A stretch of 49,478 bases of DNA. Source: Oscillospiraceae bacterium (GTDB taxonomy: Bacteria; Bacillota; Clostridia; Oscillospirales; Acutalibacteraceae). A model generated the notes under the pieces. That model ran no database searches, was not told the origin of the DNA, and saw nothing but the letters and a program-made list of their open reading frames with translations. The stretch spans positions 1 to 49,478 of the forward strand of contig SVNZ01000008.1 of the NCBI GenBank assembly GCA_015066595.1, written 5' to 3'. Both the position numbers and the translations under genes were made by a program. Positions 49,338 through 49,478 of the stretch are shown here, one piece after another; position 1 is the first letter of the stretch, and the number at the start of each line of letters is the position of its first letter.

Positions 49338-49478
49338 TTATACTTGGTCAGGAGTAGGAACAGGAACGTCCAGCTCTGCAAGATGCATCTGGATACCGGT
49401 GGCATCCATAACAGTACGTTTTCCGTCACGGTTAAAGTCAGATACATAATTCAGCTGTTCTCCAATACAAATGAAATC
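49338..49478 (-). CDS. C-terminal end of a dockerin-type protein (partial)
   Basis: The frame is open from the window edge for 46 residues and then stops. It reads a calcium-binding loop DFNRDGKRTVMD, an exact EF-hand/dockerin pattern (D, N, D, K, T and D at loop positions 1, 3, 5, 7, 9 and 12). The helix ATGIQMHLAEL and a short acidic/proline tail follow. Dockerin modules attach exported enzymes to cohesins; only one of the usual two repeats is in the window. The catalytic part lies outside, so the function is unknown. Confidence 0.75.
   Translation of the reverse strand, partial: DFICIGEQLNYVSDFNRDGKRTVMDATGIQMHLAELDVPVPTPDQV

Overview
The window looks like a chromosomal segment of a low-GC, anaerobic, spore-lineage Firmicute, most likely a Ruminococcaceae/Oscillospirales species (Ruminococcus-like). 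The reasons are: Clostridia-type housekeeping order, a sigma-G sporulation factor, rubrerythrin, a T-box leader, families typical of the group (DUF6472, DUF6198, DUF4093, PqqD-OPT pair, S1-like protein), and a partial protein at the right edge whose tail carries a perfect dockerin-type calcium loop. Genus is inference.

Layout. 1-3.1 kb (minus): tRNA-Val, hslO, a methyltransferase-yerC pair and an ArsP_2-type metal exporter. 3.2-3.9 kb (plus): two tRNA-Ser genes, the second followed by two near-identical 212-bp units that each begin with a copy of the tRNA 3' end. 3.9-5.5 kb: a divergent TetR regulator and cation-efflux pump sharing an operator region. 5.6-13.1 kb (plus): peptide use (pepD, OPT transporter, PqqD-like protein), a PHP phosphatase with a long structured leader, a DUF6198 membrane protein and a secreted NlpC/P60 cell-wall hydrolase. 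13.3-21.7 kb (minus): mscL, tyrS, ygiQ, ftsK/spoIIIE, uppP and tepA, with an array of TTCTAA-N-TTAGAA dyads around ftsK and upstream of ygiQ. 21.9-23.5 kb: a CNNM/CorC-type protein converging on and overlapping a CmpB-type membrane protein.

23.6-33.3 kb (minus): comEC-holA-toprim(DUF4093)-rubrerythrin operon, a phosphoribosyltransferase, HIT protein, DacF-type carboxypeptidase and alaS with an alanine T-box. 33.3-39.4 kb (minus): a tight seven-gene run thyX-tmk-DUF2156-DJ-1-5-FCL-mltG-trhP, combining dTMP/folate metabolism with cell-wall and tRNA functions. 39.6-43.6 kb (plus): small membrane proteins (DUF975, DUF4190, DUF2752), a cysteine-rich DUF6472 protein, a two-gene CHR transporter and an aquaporin. 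43.6-46.7 kb (minus): sigG, rmuC and an S1-domain protein. 46.9-48.5 kb (plus): a cyclophilin lipoprotein and a HAD hydrolase. 48.5-49.3 kb: a decayed IS200/IS605 element. 49.3 kb to the end: the tail of a dockerin-type protein (minus).

Most of the window is ordinary conserved chromosome. The parts most worth a second look are non-coding: the tRNA-tail tandem units, the repeated dyad that marks both the ftsK and ygiQ promoters, the repeat-bounded leader of the PHP phosphatase, and a terminator-like hairpin that contains the sigG ribosome-binding site. No CRISPR array, prophage or recognisable defence island is visible. All family names come from reading the translations; no database search was run.
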